64,000 nt of DNA from Rahnella variigena (GCF_003610915.1 NZ_NSDJ01000002.1:496001-560000), one strand, 5' to 3'. Positions 42,482 to 53,565 are shown, counted from the first letter of the stretch. The notes: generated from the sequence alone by a model not told the origin. Numbers and translations: made by a program.

Positions 42482-43759
42482 ATGACAACCATTACCGCTT
42501 TACGTGTTGAAGATGTGCGTTTCCCGACCTCGCTGGCGCTGGACGGATCGGATGCAATGAACCCGGATCCGGATTATTCCGCCGCGTACGTGATCCTCGA
42601 AACTGACAATCCTGCGCTCAAAGGCCACGGCCTGACGTTCACTATTGGCCGCGGCAATGAAATCTGTTGTGCGGCCATTAAAGCGCTGGAACATCTGATC
42701 GTCGGACGGGATCTGGCGGCCATCACCGCCGATATGGGTCAGTTCTGGCGCGATTTTACCAGTGATAGCCAGCTGCGCTGGATTGGACCTGACAAAGGCG
42801 CAATCCACCTGGCGACCGGTGCAGTAGTCAATGCCGTGTGGGATTTATGGAGCAAAGCCGCCGGTAAACCCTTGTGGAAACTGGTGGCGGATATGTCGCC
42901 GGAAGAGCTGGTGCGTTGCATCGATTTCCGCTACATCACCGACTGCATCACGCCGCTGGAAGCGCTGACATTATTACAGCGCCGCGCTGACAACAAGGCG
43001 CAGCGCACAGAGAAACTGCTGGCAGAAGGTTATCCGTGTTACACGACATCTGCGGGCTGGCTGGGTTATCCCGACGATAAACTGCGCCGCTTGTGTCAGG
43101 AAGCCGTCGATGCCGGTTTCGATTATCTGAAACTGAAAGTCGGGCGCGACCTGGAAGATGACATCCGCCGTGTGCGCATTGCGCGTGAAGTTATCGGCCC
43201 GGATCGCAAACTGATGATTGACGCCAATCAGGTCTGGGAAACCAACGACGCCATCCCGTGGGTGAACGCCCTCGCCTTCGCCAGTCCGTGGTTTATCGAA
43301 GAACCCACCAGCCCGGACGATATCGAAGGCCACCGCAAAATCCGTCAGGCTGTAGCGCCGGTCAAAGTCGCCACCGGCGAAATGTGCCAGAACCGCATCA
43401 TGTTTAAACAGTTCATCATGCGCGAAGCCATTGACGTGGTGCAGATTGATGCCTGCCGCATGGGCGGCGTCAACGAAGTGCTGGCCGTGATGCTGATGGC
43501 CGCCAAATACAATCTGCCGGTGTGTCCGCACGCAGGCGGCGTCGGGTTATGTGAGTACGTTCAGCATCTTTCGATGATTGATTATCTGTGTATCGCGGGA
43601 ACGCACGAAGGTCGCGTTATCGAATACGTTGACCATCTTCACGAGCATTTTGTGCATCCGTGCGACATCCGTGGCGCGGCGTATATGCCGCCGGAAGCGC
43701 CGGGATTCTCCATCGAAATGCATCAGGCGTCGATTGAAAAATATCGCCATCACGCCTGA
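42482..43759 (+). CDS. L-fuconate dehydratase (enolase superfamily)
   Basis: The 425-residue protein is of the mandelate-racemase group of the enolase superfamily. It has the KxK-type 'LKLKVGRD' (about 218-225), Mg ligands in 'MIDANQVWE', 'FIEEPTSPDD' and 'ATGEMCQN', and the catalytic His in 'PVCPHAGGVGLCEY'. Length and the early 'DVRFPTSLALDGSDAMNPDPDYSAAYV' region are typical of L-fuconate dehydratases, which form 2-keto-3-deoxy-L-fuconate. An AAGGA site precedes the ATG. Identification is supported by every other step of the pathway being adjacent. Confidence 0.92.
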   Translation: MTTITALRVEDVRFPTSLALDGSDAMNPDPDYSAAYVILETDNPALKGHGLTFTIGRGNEICCAAIKALEHLIVGRDLAAITADMGQFWRDFTSDSQLRWIGPDKGAIHLATGAVVNAVWDLWSKAAGKPLWKLVADMSPEELVRCIDFRYITDCITPLEALTLLQRRADNKAQRTEKLLAEGYPCYTTSAGWLGYPDDKLRRLCQEAVDAGFDYLKLKVGRDLEDDIRRVRIAREVIGPDRKLMIDANQVWETNDAIPWVNALAFASPWFIEEPTSPDDIEGHRKIRQAVAPVKVATGEMCQNRIMFKQFIMREAIDVVQIDACRMGGVNEVLAVMLMAAKYNLPVCPHAGGVGLCEYVQHLSMIDYLCIAGTHEGRVIEYVDHLHEHFVHPCDIRGAAYMPPEAPGFSIEMHQASIEKYRHHA

Positions 43760-43793
43760 AACCCATGCTAAAGAAAGCTCGAGGAGAACGCCG

Positions 43794-45786
<1,993 letters not shown>

Positions 45787-46103
45787 AACCCGGTCGGCAC
45801 CCTCCCCTGCGAATGGGAGGGTTGGGGTGGGGTATTAATGGCAACTCCGGATCTGGCGTTGCCTGCTAAACCCCCTCCCAGCCTCCCCCTTCGCAGGGGG
45901 AGGAGCAAAGCGAAATCCGCTCAACCCTGTGAATGTGGGGGGGAGCAAAGCGAAACCTGCCTCACCCCTGAGAATGGGAATGAGCAAAAGTAAAACTCCC
46001 TGCTATGAGGGAGCTAATCACGTTTTTCACGATATCTGACATAAAAAAATCAGCCACCTGAGCTGAACCCCTACATGCGTTACCAGATACTGAGGAATAC
46101 ACT
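45787..46103 (+). promoter_or_regulatory. Intergenic region before fucP, mostly repeat
   Basis: This 317-base gap holds the palindromic repeat (45801-45905), its degenerate tandem continuation to about 45990, and about 110 bases that presumably contain the fucP promoter. A GAGGAA ribosome-binding site lies just before the ATG at 46104. I saw no second copy of the operator at 40785. Confidence 0.5.
45801..45905. repeat. GC-rich imperfect palindromic intergenic repeat, copy 1
   Basis: A left arm (CCTCCCCTGCGAATGGGAGG with GTTGGGGTGGGGTATT) and a right arm (AAACCCCCTCCCAGCCTCCC with CCTTCGCAGGGGGAGGAGC) are inverted copies around a ~30-base spacer. The same arms flank a different spacer at 62584-62710. 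Degenerate pieces ('GAGCAAAGCGAAA...CCCTG.GAATG') continue to about 45990. The element sits between the mutarotase gene and fucP. Confidence 0.85.
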
Positions 46104-47342
46104 ATGCTCGCCGATAAAACTGCCGCGCCTGCTTATACGCAGCGCAAAACGACGTCCGGTTTCAGACTGGCGTTCATTCTGGTCACCACACTGTTTTTCC
46201 TGTGGGGTTTATCCTACGGGCTGCTGGATGTCCTGAATAAGCATTTCCAGGAAGTATTGCACGTCAATAAAGCCCAATCCGGCCTGTTACAGGCCGCGTA
46301 TTTCGGGGCGTATTTCATCATCGCCCTGCCCGCCGGTTTCTTCATGGACAGGTTCGGCTATAAAGCTGGGATCCTGGTCGGATTATGTCTGTATGCGCTG
46401 GGCGCGCTGTTGTTTGTCCCCGCCGCCTCTGCAGGCAGTTTTGGCATGTTCCTGTTTGCGCTGTTCGTGATTGCCCTGGGTCTGGGTTGTCTGGAAACCG
46501 CCGCTAACCCGTTTGCTACCGTACTGGGCGACCCTGCCGGAGCAGAACGACGCCTGAATCTTTCTCAGTCGTTTAACGGGTTAGGTCAGTTTATCGGCCC
46601 GATTATCGGCGGCTCGCTGTTCTTCTCCGCCACTCAAGGCACCACGGCGGATGGCCTGTCCTCGGTCAAAACTACTTACGTCGCTATCGCGGTGTTAGTG
46701 CTGCTGATCGCTTTCCTGTTCGGGCGCACCAAATTGCCGGACATCCGCGAGCAAAGTACGTCGGAAGATCACGGCATCGCGAAAGGATTGTGGCAGCACG
46801 GTCATTTTACCGGCGGCGTAATCGCACAGTTTTTCTATGTCGCGGCACAGGTTGGCGTCGGTGCGTTCTTCATTAACTACACCACCGAACACTGGCACAC
46901 GCTGTCGAACCAGAATGCGTCGTACCTGCTTTCGGTCGGCATGATCAGCTTCATGGTCGGGCGTTTCTTCAGCACCTGGCTGATGGGCTTCGTCCGCCCT
47001 GCCACATTGCTGGTGATCTACGCCATCATCAATATTGTGCTGTGCGGCGTGGTGGTGGCGGGGATTGATAACGTCTCGGTGATTGCGCTGGTGGCGATTT
47101 TCTTCTTTATGTCGATCATGTTCCCGACCATTTTCGCCATGGGTGTCAAAAACATGGGCAAACAAACTAAACGCGCCAGTTCGGTGATGATCATGGCGAT
47201 TGTCGGCGGCGCAGTGATGCCGTATCTGATGGGCGCGATTGCTGACCATTACAACACCGCCGTTTCCTACGCCCTGCCGATGGTGTGCTTCGCCGTGGTA
47301 CTGATTTATGCCGTGAAACAACGAGCGAAAGTGACAGTCTGA
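46104..47342 (+). CDS. fucP: L-fucose:H+ symporter FucP (FHS family MFS)
   Basis: The 412-residue protein has 12 membrane segments. It shows the FHS-family features of FucP: 'FFLWGLSYGLLDVLNKHFQEVLHV' in helix 1 (from about residue 31), 'QAAYFGAYFIIALPAGFFMDRFGYKAGI' in helix 2 and the following loop, and 'ETAANPFATVLGDP' later. It would import L-fucose with protons. Its location downstream of the oxidative pathway supports L-fucose, although FHS members also carry other sugars. Confidence 0.9.
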   Translation: MLADKTAAPAYTQRKTTSGFRLAFILVTTLFFLWGLSYGLLDVLNKHFQEVLHVNKAQSGLLQAAYFGAYFIIALPAGFFMDRFGYKAGILVGLCLYALGALLFVPAASAGSFGMFLFALFVIALGLGCLETAANPFATVLGDPAGAERRLNLSQSFNGLGQFIGPIIGGSLFFSATQGTTADGLSSVKTTYVAIAVLVLLIAFLFGRTKLPDIREQSTSEDHGIAKGLWQHGHFTGGVIAQFFYVAAQVGVGAFFINYTTEHWHTLSNQNASYLLSVGMISFMVGRFFSTWLMGFVRPATLLVIYAIINIVLCGVVVAGIDNVSVIALVAIFFFMSIMFPTIFAMGVKNMGKQTKRASSVMIMAIVGGAVMPYLMGAIADHYNTAVSYALPMVCFAVVLIYAVKQRAKVTV

Positions 47343-47535
47343 GGAGAGTGGTAATACAAACACTCTGACTGCCATACCTCACCAAATTCCCTCCTCAATG
47401 CCTTTCGGCGTTAAGGAGGGACTGCAACGCTGAAATCCACGCACTGAGCTTTAACATTTCTGTCATCCCGGAGTGGAAAATCCTGCTTATACTTCATCGC
47501 GTATGAAACTGGTTAATAACGCTGAAGGGTAAAAT

Positions 47536-48741
47536 ATGTCGATTCGTTCATTGCAGGCACTGTGTTTAACCAGTTTTTTTATTGCGGATGTCCGTGACGG
47601 GCTGGGGCCTTTTTTGGGAATATTTCTGACGCAACGTCACTGGCAGCCCGATGATATCGGATTGCTGATGACTGCCGGCGGTGTGGCAGGTTTGCTGGCG
47701 ACGCTGCCTGCGGGGTTCATTACTGACGCATCGAAAAACAAGCGTCTGATTCTGGCACTGCTGTGCGTGCTGATCACCAGCACGACACTCCTGCTGTGGC
47801 TCAGTCAGGCAAATGCCGTGGTGGCGTTTTCGCAGATCGTGAGCGGAATATGTGCTGCTTTTGTCGGTCCGCTGATAACCGGCATCACGCTGGGTCTGAC
47901 CGGGCAAAAAGGCTTTAGCGCGCAGATGGGCAAAAATGAGGCGTTTAACCATGGCGGGAATTTTATCACCGCGCTGATTGCCGGAGGGATCGCCTGGTAC
48001 TGGGGCATCGGTGGTATTTTCATCCTGATGACCTGCACCATGCTGTTAACGCTCATCGCGCTGACGGGCATTCGCAGCAGCGATATAGATGATAATGCGG
48101 CGCGTGGTCTGGAGTCCGGCGCATCTGCGCAAGTTCCCGACTTCTCGGTGCTGGCTAAAAATAAACCGCTTCTGATAACGGGTCTGACATTGCTGCTGTT
48201 TCATCTGGCGAATGCGGCACTGTTGCCAATGCTCAGCATGAGAGTGGCTGCGGCACCCGGCGCTGTCAATCCCGGACTTTATGCCGCCGCAACTGTGATT
48301 ATTTCTCAGCTGGTGATGATCCCGGTGGCAATCTGGACCGCAGGGCGCATCGACAGAGTCGGCTACTGGCGGCTTATTATGTTGGCTTTGTTGGTCATGC
48401 CCGTCAGGGCTGCGCTGGCGGCGAGTTCTGCCGCGCCCTTAATGATGGTGCCGGTGCAAATACTTGATGGCGTCGCCGCTGGCGTACTGGGAGTGGTAGT
48501 GCCCAGCTTTATCGTGGTGCTGCTGCGCGGAAATGGTCACGTGAATGCGGGACAAAGCGTGGTGATGCTGATGCAAGGCGTCGGTGCGGCCATGAGCCCG
48601 GCCCTGACCGGTATGATTGCGGGTCATTACTCTTTTGCTACGGCGTTTAGCGTTTTGAGCGTGATCGCACTGACGGCGCTGCTGATTTGGTGGCGGTACG
48701 CCCCGTTACTTTCACCACCATCTTGTATGGAGACCCGCTGA
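47536..48741 (+). CDS. MFS transporter of unknown substrate
   Basis: The 401-residue protein has about 12 hydrophobic segments and a typical MFS loop after helix 2 ('LPAGFITDASKNKRLIL'). It is not related closely to FucP or the drug exporter at 29036. It is convergent with the ArsR-type regulator (gap 47 bases) and its upstream region (47343-47535) contains a CCCTCC.../...GGAGGG hairpin around 47390-47420. No substrate can be inferred from sequence; proximity to the ABM/ACT/ArsR operon is the only clue. Confidence 0.8.
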   Translation: MSIRSLQALCLTSFFIADVRDGLGPFLGIFLTQRHWQPDDIGLLMTAGGVAGLLATLPAGFITDASKNKRLILALLCVLITSTTLLLWLSQANAVVAFSQIVSGICAAFVGPLITGITLGLTGQKGFSAQMGKNEAFNHGGNFITALIAGGIAWYWGIGGIFILMTCTMLLTLIALTGIRSSDIDDNAARGLESGASAQVPDFSVLAKNKPLLITGLTLLLFHLANAALLPMLSMRVAAAPGAVNPGLYAAATVIISQLVMIPVAIWTAGRIDRVGYWRLIMLALLVMPVRAALAASSAAPLMMVPVQILDGVAAGVLGVVVPSFIVVLLRGNGHVNAGQSVVMLMQGVGAAMSPALTGMIAGHYSFATAFSVLSVIALTALLIWWRYAPLLSPPSCMETR

Positions 48742-48788
48742 ATCTTCCGTCGTGCCGGGCAAATAAAACGGAATCATAACCGGCGGGA

Positions 48789-49499
48789 TCAGGTCAGATT
48801 CACACCAAACAGGCGGCTCAGAGCCACTCTGCCGCCGCCTGTCACGGTCACTTCGCGGTAGCCCGGCGTGCGGGTGATCCACTCTTTTTGCAGTAACAGC
48901 GTCATCAATGCCTGCCCTGCATCCCCGCCCAGATGAAAACGTCTTTCACTCCAGTCCAGACAAGGACAGCAAGCCTTACGACGCGGACGCGGATCAAGCA
49001 CTGCGCCAATCCGTTGAAAATGCGCTTTTCCCTCGGATGTCAGCGCATTGCCGTCAGGCTCAAGCCATCGCTCACGCAGCATAAAATCATAGATTTTTAC
49101 CGCCAGTTCTCCTGCCAGATGGTCATAACAGGTGCGTGCATAACGAAAAACGACCGGCGTGCTCGGCGTAAAAGAGCGTTGACTGCGCATGGAAACGCCC
49201 ATCAGGTTTTCCAGCAGTCCGGCGATATGATGTCCCGCCAGACTGTAATACCGGTAACGTCCCTGCATCAGGCAAATCACCAGCCCGTTGCTGAGCAGCC
49301 GGGTAAGATGCCCGCTGGTCGTGGAGGCAGCGATGCCTGCCACCGCGCTGAGCTCAGTCGCAGTCCATGCACGCCCGTCCATCAGCGCACACAAAATACT
49401 GACCCTGGAAGGGTCAGATATCGCAGAAGCGACCAGTGACATGGATTTTTCAAGAGAATCATCCGGCTCACTGTCGTATTCGGTATGAAGAAAATTCAT
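48789..49499 (-). CDS. ArsR-type winged-helix regulator
   Basis: I place the start at the ATG (49499) that overlaps the stop of the ACT-domain gene, giving 236 residues. The N-terminal half is an ArsR-type winged helix ('ISDPSRVSILCALMDGRAWTATELSAVAGIAASTTSGHLTRL', about 27-68). The C-terminal half contains 'KACCPCLDWSERRFHLGG', a Cys-rich spot that could bind metal or sense redox. It is the last gene of a three-gene operon and may regulate that operon or the divergent mesX-mesD genes. Confidence 0.83.
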   Translation of the reverse strand: MNFLHTEYDSEPDDSLEKSMSLVASAISDPSRVSILCALMDGRAWTATELSAVAGIAASTTSGHLTRLLSNGLVICLMQGRYRYYSLAGHHIAGLLENLMGVSMRSQRSFTPSTPVVFRYARTCYDHLAGELAVKIYDFMLRERWLEPDGNALTSEGKAHFQRIGAVLDPRPRRKACCPCLDWSERRFHLGGDAGQALMTLLLQKEWITRTPGYREVTVTGGGRVALSRLFGVNLT

Positions 49500-49888
49500 G
49501 CAGAGTGTATTGCCCATTGTTGGGTGACTTCTGCCGCCCGGATATCGTCATCCGTCAGCAGAATAAGCCGGTTATCGTGATCGCTATACTGTACCAGAAT
49601 GTTAATGCCAGCCTGGGCGAGAGTCTGGGCGATTTCGCCCAGTTCACCCGGCTGTTTCTGGGGTAATTTCCTGATCAGCGGACGTGACAGGTTTCTCACG
49701 TTAAAACCTGCGTCAGTCAGCACCTGACGGGCTTTCTCGCCATCTTCTATCAGGAAATGCGCGTGCGCACCTTCCGGCGTGGTAAATACTCCGCCGCCTT
49801 CCAGACCCACGCCGTTGAGACCGAGAACGCGTCCGAATGAAGCCAGCGAACCTGAAGTATTATCGAGAATAACGTGAATGTCATACAT
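49496..49888 (-). CDS. ACT-domain small regulatory protein
   Basis: The 130-residue protein starts at the ATG at 49888, with AAGGAG upstream; the open frame extends further left in the sense direction but overlaps the preceding gene. It holds two ACT-like halves ('MYDIHVILDNTSGSLASFGRVLGLNGV' at residue 1 and 'KQPGELGEIAQTLAQAGINILVQYSDHDNRLILLTDD' near 80). ACT domains bind amino acids, so an amino-acid signal, possibly methionine, is a reasonable guess given the methionine synthase genes alongside. Overlaps both neighbours. Confidence 0.75.
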   Translation of the reverse strand: MYDIHVILDNTSGSLASFGRVLGLNGVGLEGGGVFTTPEGAHAHFLIEDGEKARQVLTDAGFNVRNLSRPLIRKLPQKQPGELGEIAQTLAQAGINILVQYSDHDNRLILLTDDDIRAAEVTQQWAIHSA

Positions 49889-50228
49889 GCGGATGCGCTC
49901 CTTTACCAGACGGCTGATGGGAAGATTTGTCGGAAGAATAGTCACGAAAGACACGGGCAACGCGAATTCTGTAGTATGAAAAAATCGACTGTTTGCCCTC
50001 TTTCTGGGCGGCCAGATGCGTCAGATTTTGTTTCCATCCGGCGACCGACTCTTCATCTTCCCACCACGACAAAGAAAGAATTTTCCCGGACGTGCTCAGG
50101 CTCTGGAAGCGTTCAATAGAGATAAATCCCGGCGTGTCCGACAACAACGGCTTCAGCTCTGCCGCCAGCTCAAGGTAGCGCTCACGCGCTTCGGGTACTG
50201 CGTCTGCCTCAAAAAGTACTGCGATCAT
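49881..50228 (-). CDS. Antibiotic biosynthesis monooxygenase (ABM) domain protein
   Basis: The 115-residue protein has the ferredoxin-like ABM pattern: 'MIAVLFEADAVPEARERYLELAAELKPLLSDTPGFISIERFQS' (start to about 43) and 'LSLSWWEDEESVAGWKQNLTHLAAQKEG'. Such proteins act as small cofactor-free oxygenases or bind haem-like ligands, and are often mis-named from one family member. It is the first gene of an operon with an ACT protein and an ArsR regulator, divergent from mesX-mesD. GGGAGC precedes the ATG. Confidence 0.82.
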   Translation of the reverse strand: MIAVLFEADAVPEARERYLELAAELKPLLSDTPGFISIERFQSLSTSGKILSLSWWEDEESVAGWKQNLTHLAAQKEGKQSIFSYYRIRVARVFRDYSSDKSSHQPSGKGAHPHV

Positions 50229-50470
50229 CTTTCTGCTCCCTCATGAATTTCACTCAGCTTAATACCGGCAATAAGGGGATGCTTCGGTCAGCGCCGAAGT
50301 ATGTCGGTGACGCGCAGGCAGGATCATGAACTTTGCTCATGTTCAGTGAATTTAAATCACTTTTTTTCACTCAATGACTCAGGCATAAAAGAGTCATCGC
50401 GATTCACCCTTAAAATATGAAGACTACTGAAATAATGTAGGTTTTTCAGCAGCCGGGACACCTGATAAAA

Positions 50471-51454
50471 ATGAAAAAAGAAATTACATTCACTATTAAG
50501 AGCATTCGTTTCGACGAAGACTATAACCCCTCGGAAAATACGCGTATTACGACTAACTTTGCCAATCTGGCGAGGGGCGAGAAACGTCAGGAAAACCTGC
50601 GCAACACTTTAGTGATGATTAATAATCGCTTTAATTCTCTGGCGCACTGGGACAACCCAACCAGTGACCGCTACGCCGTTGAACTGGACATCATCACCGC
50701 TCAGTTGAATATCAGTAGTGAAGGAAAATCCGACGCCTTCCCGGTGATTGAAATATTAAAAACCAATATCGTCGATAAAAAAACAAACGAACGCTTTGAA
50801 GGCATTCTGGGAAATAACTTTTCTTCTTATGTCCGTGATTATGATTTCAGTGTTGTACTGCCTGAGCATAATAAGGACAAAGCCGGATTCAGCCTGCCGG
50901 AGAATTTTGGCGTATTACACGGTGATATCTTTAAGCGCTTCATTACTTCAGATACCTACAAACAGTATTTTAATAAGACACCGGTTATCTGCCTGAGCGT
51001 TTCAAGTAAAAACACCTATTACCGTACCGGCAATCAACATCCTGTATTAGGCATCGAATATCAGCAGGATGAGCCTTCCCTGACGGATGAATATTTCGCC
51101 AAAATGGGACTGCGCGCCCGCTACTTCATGCCTGAAAACAGCGTTGCGCCGCTGGCGTTCTACTTCAGTGGCGATTTGCTAAGTGATTACACCAATCTTG
51201 AGCTGATCAGCACCATCAGCACGATGGAGACTTTCCAGAAGATTTATCGCCCTGAGATCTACAACGCGAATTCACCGGCGGGTAAACAGTATCAGCCGAG
51301 TTTGAATTTCCAGGATTATTCATTAACCCGGATTGTTTATGACCGGGAAGAACGTAGCCAGCTGGCTGTTGAACAGGGCAAGTTTACTGAAGAGCAATTT
51401 ATTAAACCTTACCAAACTGTTCTTAAACAATGGTCTGCTGAACCCGTTCTCTGA
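50471..51454 (+). CDS. mesX: DUF1852 protein MesX, partner of folate-independent methionine synthase
   Basis: The 327-residue protein belongs to DUF1852: 'TFTIKSIRFDEDYNPSENTRITTNFANLARGEKRQENLR' (from about residue 5) and later 'NTYYRTGNQHPVLGIEYQ'. DUF1852 (MesX) was reported as required, with oxygen, for methionine formation by the MetE-core protein MesD in Acinetobacter. The adjacent downstream gene is exactly such a MesD-type protein. The 242-base region before it is shared with the divergent ABM operon and contains GTGAATTTAAATCAC (50347-50361), which resembles a degenerate MetR-type site. No signal peptide; cytoplasmic. Confidence 0.85.
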   Translation: MKKEITFTIKSIRFDEDYNPSENTRITTNFANLARGEKRQENLRNTLVMINNRFNSLAHWDNPTSDRYAVELDIITAQLNISSEGKSDAFPVIEILKTNIVDKKTNERFEGILGNNFSSYVRDYDFSVVLPEHNKDKAGFSLPENFGVLHGDIFKRFITSDTYKQYFNKTPVICLSVSSKNTYYRTGNQHPVLGIEYQQDEPSLTDEYFAKMGLRARYFMPENSVAPLAFYFSGDLLSDYTNLELISTISTMETFQKIYRPEIYNANSPAGKQYQPSLNFQDYSLTRIVYDREERSQLAVEQGKFTEEQFIKPYQTVLKQWSAEPVL

Positions 51455-51484
51455 TTTACCAAAAAAAATATAAGGTCACCTGTG

Positions 51485-52516
51485 ATGAAAAAATTATTAC
51501 CGACATCGACTGCGGGCAGTTTACCGAAGCCCTCCTGGATTGCGCAGCCAGAGACACTCTGGTCGCCATGGAAACTGGAAGGTCAGGAATTAGTTGACGG
51601 CAAACTCGATGCGCTGCGTTTATGTCTGGAAGATCAACAACAGGCCGGTATTGATATCGTCAGCGATGGCGAGCAAACGCGTCAGCATTTTGTCACCACG
51701 TTTATCGAGCATCTTGAGGGCGTGGATTTCGAGAAGCGTGAAATCGTTAAGATCCGCAACCGCTATGAAGCGAGTGTGCCGACCGTTGTCGGCCCGGTGA
51801 GTCGTAAGAAGTCTGTGTTTGTTGAAGATGCGAAGTTTTTGCGCAAGCAGACCACGCAGCCGATCAAATGGGCCCTGCCGGGACCGATGACGATGATCGA
51901 CACGCTCTATGACAATCACTATAAAAGCCGTGAAAAACTCGCCTGGGAATTCGCTAAAATTCTTAATGAAGAAGCTAAAGAGTTAGAGGCGGCGGGCGTC
52001 GATATCATCCAGTTCGATGAACCGGCCTTTAACGTGTTCTTCGACGAAGTGAACGACTGGGGCATTGCCACGCTGGAACGAGCCATCGAAGGACTGAAGT
52101 GCGAAACGGCTGTCCATATCTGCTACGGCTACGGCATCAAAGCCAATACCGACTGGAAAAAAACGCTGGGCACTGAGTGGAGACAATACGAAGAGATCTT
52201 CCCGAAACTGCAAAAATCTAATATCGATATTATCTCGCTGGAATGCCATCACTCGCATGTTCCGATGGAGCTGATGGAGCTTATCCGCGGTAAAAAAGTG
52301 ATGGTTGGTGCCATTGACGTGGCCACCAATACTATCGAAACCCCGGAAGAAGTTGCCGCGACGCTGCGTAAAGCGCTGCAATTTGTCGATGCCGACAAAC
52401 TTTATCCGTGCACTAACTGCGGCATGATCCCGTTACCGCGCGGCGTTGCGCGTGGCAAGCTGGATGCGTTAAGCGCCGGTGCAGAAATCGTGCGTAAGGA
52501 ATTGCTGGCGAAATAA
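51485..52516 (+). CDS. mesD: MetE-core methionine synthase, MesD type
   Basis: The 343-residue protein corresponds to only the C-terminal catalytic half of MetE and lacks the N-terminal folate-associated half of the ~750-residue enzyme. Zinc-ligand positions are visible: His in 'AVHICYGYG', Glu/Cys in 'ISLECHHSH' and Cys in 'CTNCGMIPLPRG'. With MesX it forms the folate-independent methionine synthase class MesD, whose methyl donor was not established in what I know. I use the ATG at 51485, with AAGGT upstream (a GTG directly before it is an alternative). A 10-bp stem-loop follows the gene. Confidence 0.87.
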   Translation: MKKLLPTSTAGSLPKPSWIAQPETLWSPWKLEGQELVDGKLDALRLCLEDQQQAGIDIVSDGEQTRQHFVTTFIEHLEGVDFEKREIVKIRNRYEASVPTVVGPVSRKKSVFVEDAKFLRKQTTQPIKWALPGPMTMIDTLYDNHYKSREKLAWEFAKILNEEAKELEAAGVDIIQFDEPAFNVFFDEVNDWGIATLERAIEGLKCETAVHICYGYGIKANTDWKKTLGTEWRQYEEIFPKLQKSNIDIISLECHHSHVPMELMELIRGKKVMVGAIDVATNTIETPEEVAATLRKALQFVDADKLYPCTNCGMIPLPRGVARGKLDALSAGAEIVRKELLAK

Positions 52517-52544
52517 CGTCGCCGGATGGAAGAAAAAGTCCAGG

Positions 52545-52567
52545 CTGGCGATCGGTTCGATCGCCAG
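52545..52567. terminator. Perfect 10-bp stem-loop after mesD
   Basis: CTGGCGATCG and CGATCGCCAG form a perfect stem with a 3-base loop, 29 bases after the mesD stop. No T-tract follows, so termination may depend on Rho or be partial. Confidence 0.6.
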
Positions 52568-52769
52568 TTGCCCCGCCCCGATATTATTATTTACATCCCA
52601 ATCCCTGATTCCCCCCCCTGCGCTTTACATTGCATTCCGTTCATTTTCATCTCTGTAACACCGCTGAATATCACCTCCCTCCGTTTATATTTCGTTGAAC
52701 ATTCAAACCTATAATCATCACAACAGTGTGTAAAACACCTTAAGTAAATTTTATAATTTCGGAAATATA
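52568..52769 (+). promoter_or_regulatory. AT-rich upstream region of the fimbrial operon
   Basis: About 200 bases between the mesD hairpin and the chaperone ATG. The last 130 bases are AT-rich, as expected for an H-NS-type regulated fimbrial promoter. A short open frame at 52526-52714 spans the hairpin and is not supported. No invertible repeats of the fim-switch type were seen. Confidence 0.4.
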
Positions 52770-53465
52770 ATGAACGTTAAAATGGCCGTCAGACTTTCAG
52801 CCGCTGCCCTGATTTATTTGATGCCTTTTTATTGCCTGGCATCTTTGGTTTTGGATGAAACTCGTGTGATATACCCGGAAGCCGATCCGCAGGAATCGGT
52901 GAAAGTCGATAATCCCACTTCCCTCAATTTTCTGGCTCAGGCGTGGATTGAAGATGAGCACGGACGTGAGGAACAACATTTTACGGTCTATCCGCCCTTA
53001 TCAAGGATTAACGCCAACAGTACCAGCTCGGTGCGCATTGAGAAGATAGACAGCGAGAAACTTCCGGCGGATCGTGAAACACTGATGTGGCTGAATATCA
53101 AGGAAATTCCCCAGCGACAGAAGGCTGATGGTCCGCAACTGGTGGTGGCTTTCAAAAGCCGCATCAAGATTTTATACCGCCCGAAAAGCATTGATCCCGA
53201 ACTGCATGAAAGCTTTACCAAAATGACCTGGCAGACGTTACCCGGAAAACTGATTGTCTCTAACCCGACGCCTTACCATATTACTTTCGATAAAGTCTGG
53301 GATGGTGCGATGAATAATCCGGCCAATGAATTGCCCGCAAATATGGTAGCTCCTTTCTCCTCATTGACTATTTCTGTGCCTGCCGGGAAAACAGTTCATA
53401 CCGTTTATTACGACATTATCAATGACTTTGGCGGGCTGTCAGAAATTCAACACGTCTCTTTATAA
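52770..53465 (+). CDS. Fimbrial periplasmic chaperone (PapD-like)
   Basis: This 231-residue protein has a signal peptide (cleavage near residue 24) and the two-domain PapD pattern: 'LVLDETRVIYPEADPQESVKVDNPTSLNFLAQAWIEDEHG' at the start, 'FTVYPPLSRINANSTSSVRI', and 'PADRETLMWLNIKEIP' around residue 99, which is close to the FGS chaperone signature. It folds pilus subunits in the periplasm and hands them to the usher. It is the first gene of the fimbrial operon, before the major subunit; many operons start with the subunit instead. Confidence 0.92.
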   Translation: MNVKMAVRLSAAALIYLMPFYCLASLVLDETRVIYPEADPQESVKVDNPTSLNFLAQAWIEDEHGREEQHFTVYPPLSRINANSTSSVRIEKIDSEKLPADRETLMWLNIKEIPQRQKADGPQLVVAFKSRIKILYRPKSIDPELHESFTKMTWQTLPGKLIVSNPTPYHITFDKVWDGAMNNPANELPANMVAPFSSLTISVPAGKTVHTVYYDIINDFGGLSEIQHVSL

Positions 53466-53565
53466 CAGGCGTTACTCTCGTAAGTAATAACTATTATCAG
53501 AGTGAATACTTCCCATCGGGAAGTGGATATTTATGTTCTCAGTAAATAACAAAGGCAAGGAAAAA

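Noticed and set aside
45901..45990. CRISPR-like tandem pattern (GAGCAAAGCGAAA...)
   Set aside because: Units are few, degenerate and lack equal-length unique spacers; they continue the palindromic intergenic repeat. No cas genes are present.
47390..47420. Hairpin after fucP as a classic terminator
   Set aside because: The stem (CCCTCC.../...GGAGGG) has no T-tract on either strand; it may still act on RNA, so it is only mentioned with the MFS gene.
52526..52714. Short plus-strand frame after mesD
   Set aside because: Covers the terminator-like stem and an AT-rich promoter region; no support from start signals or composition.
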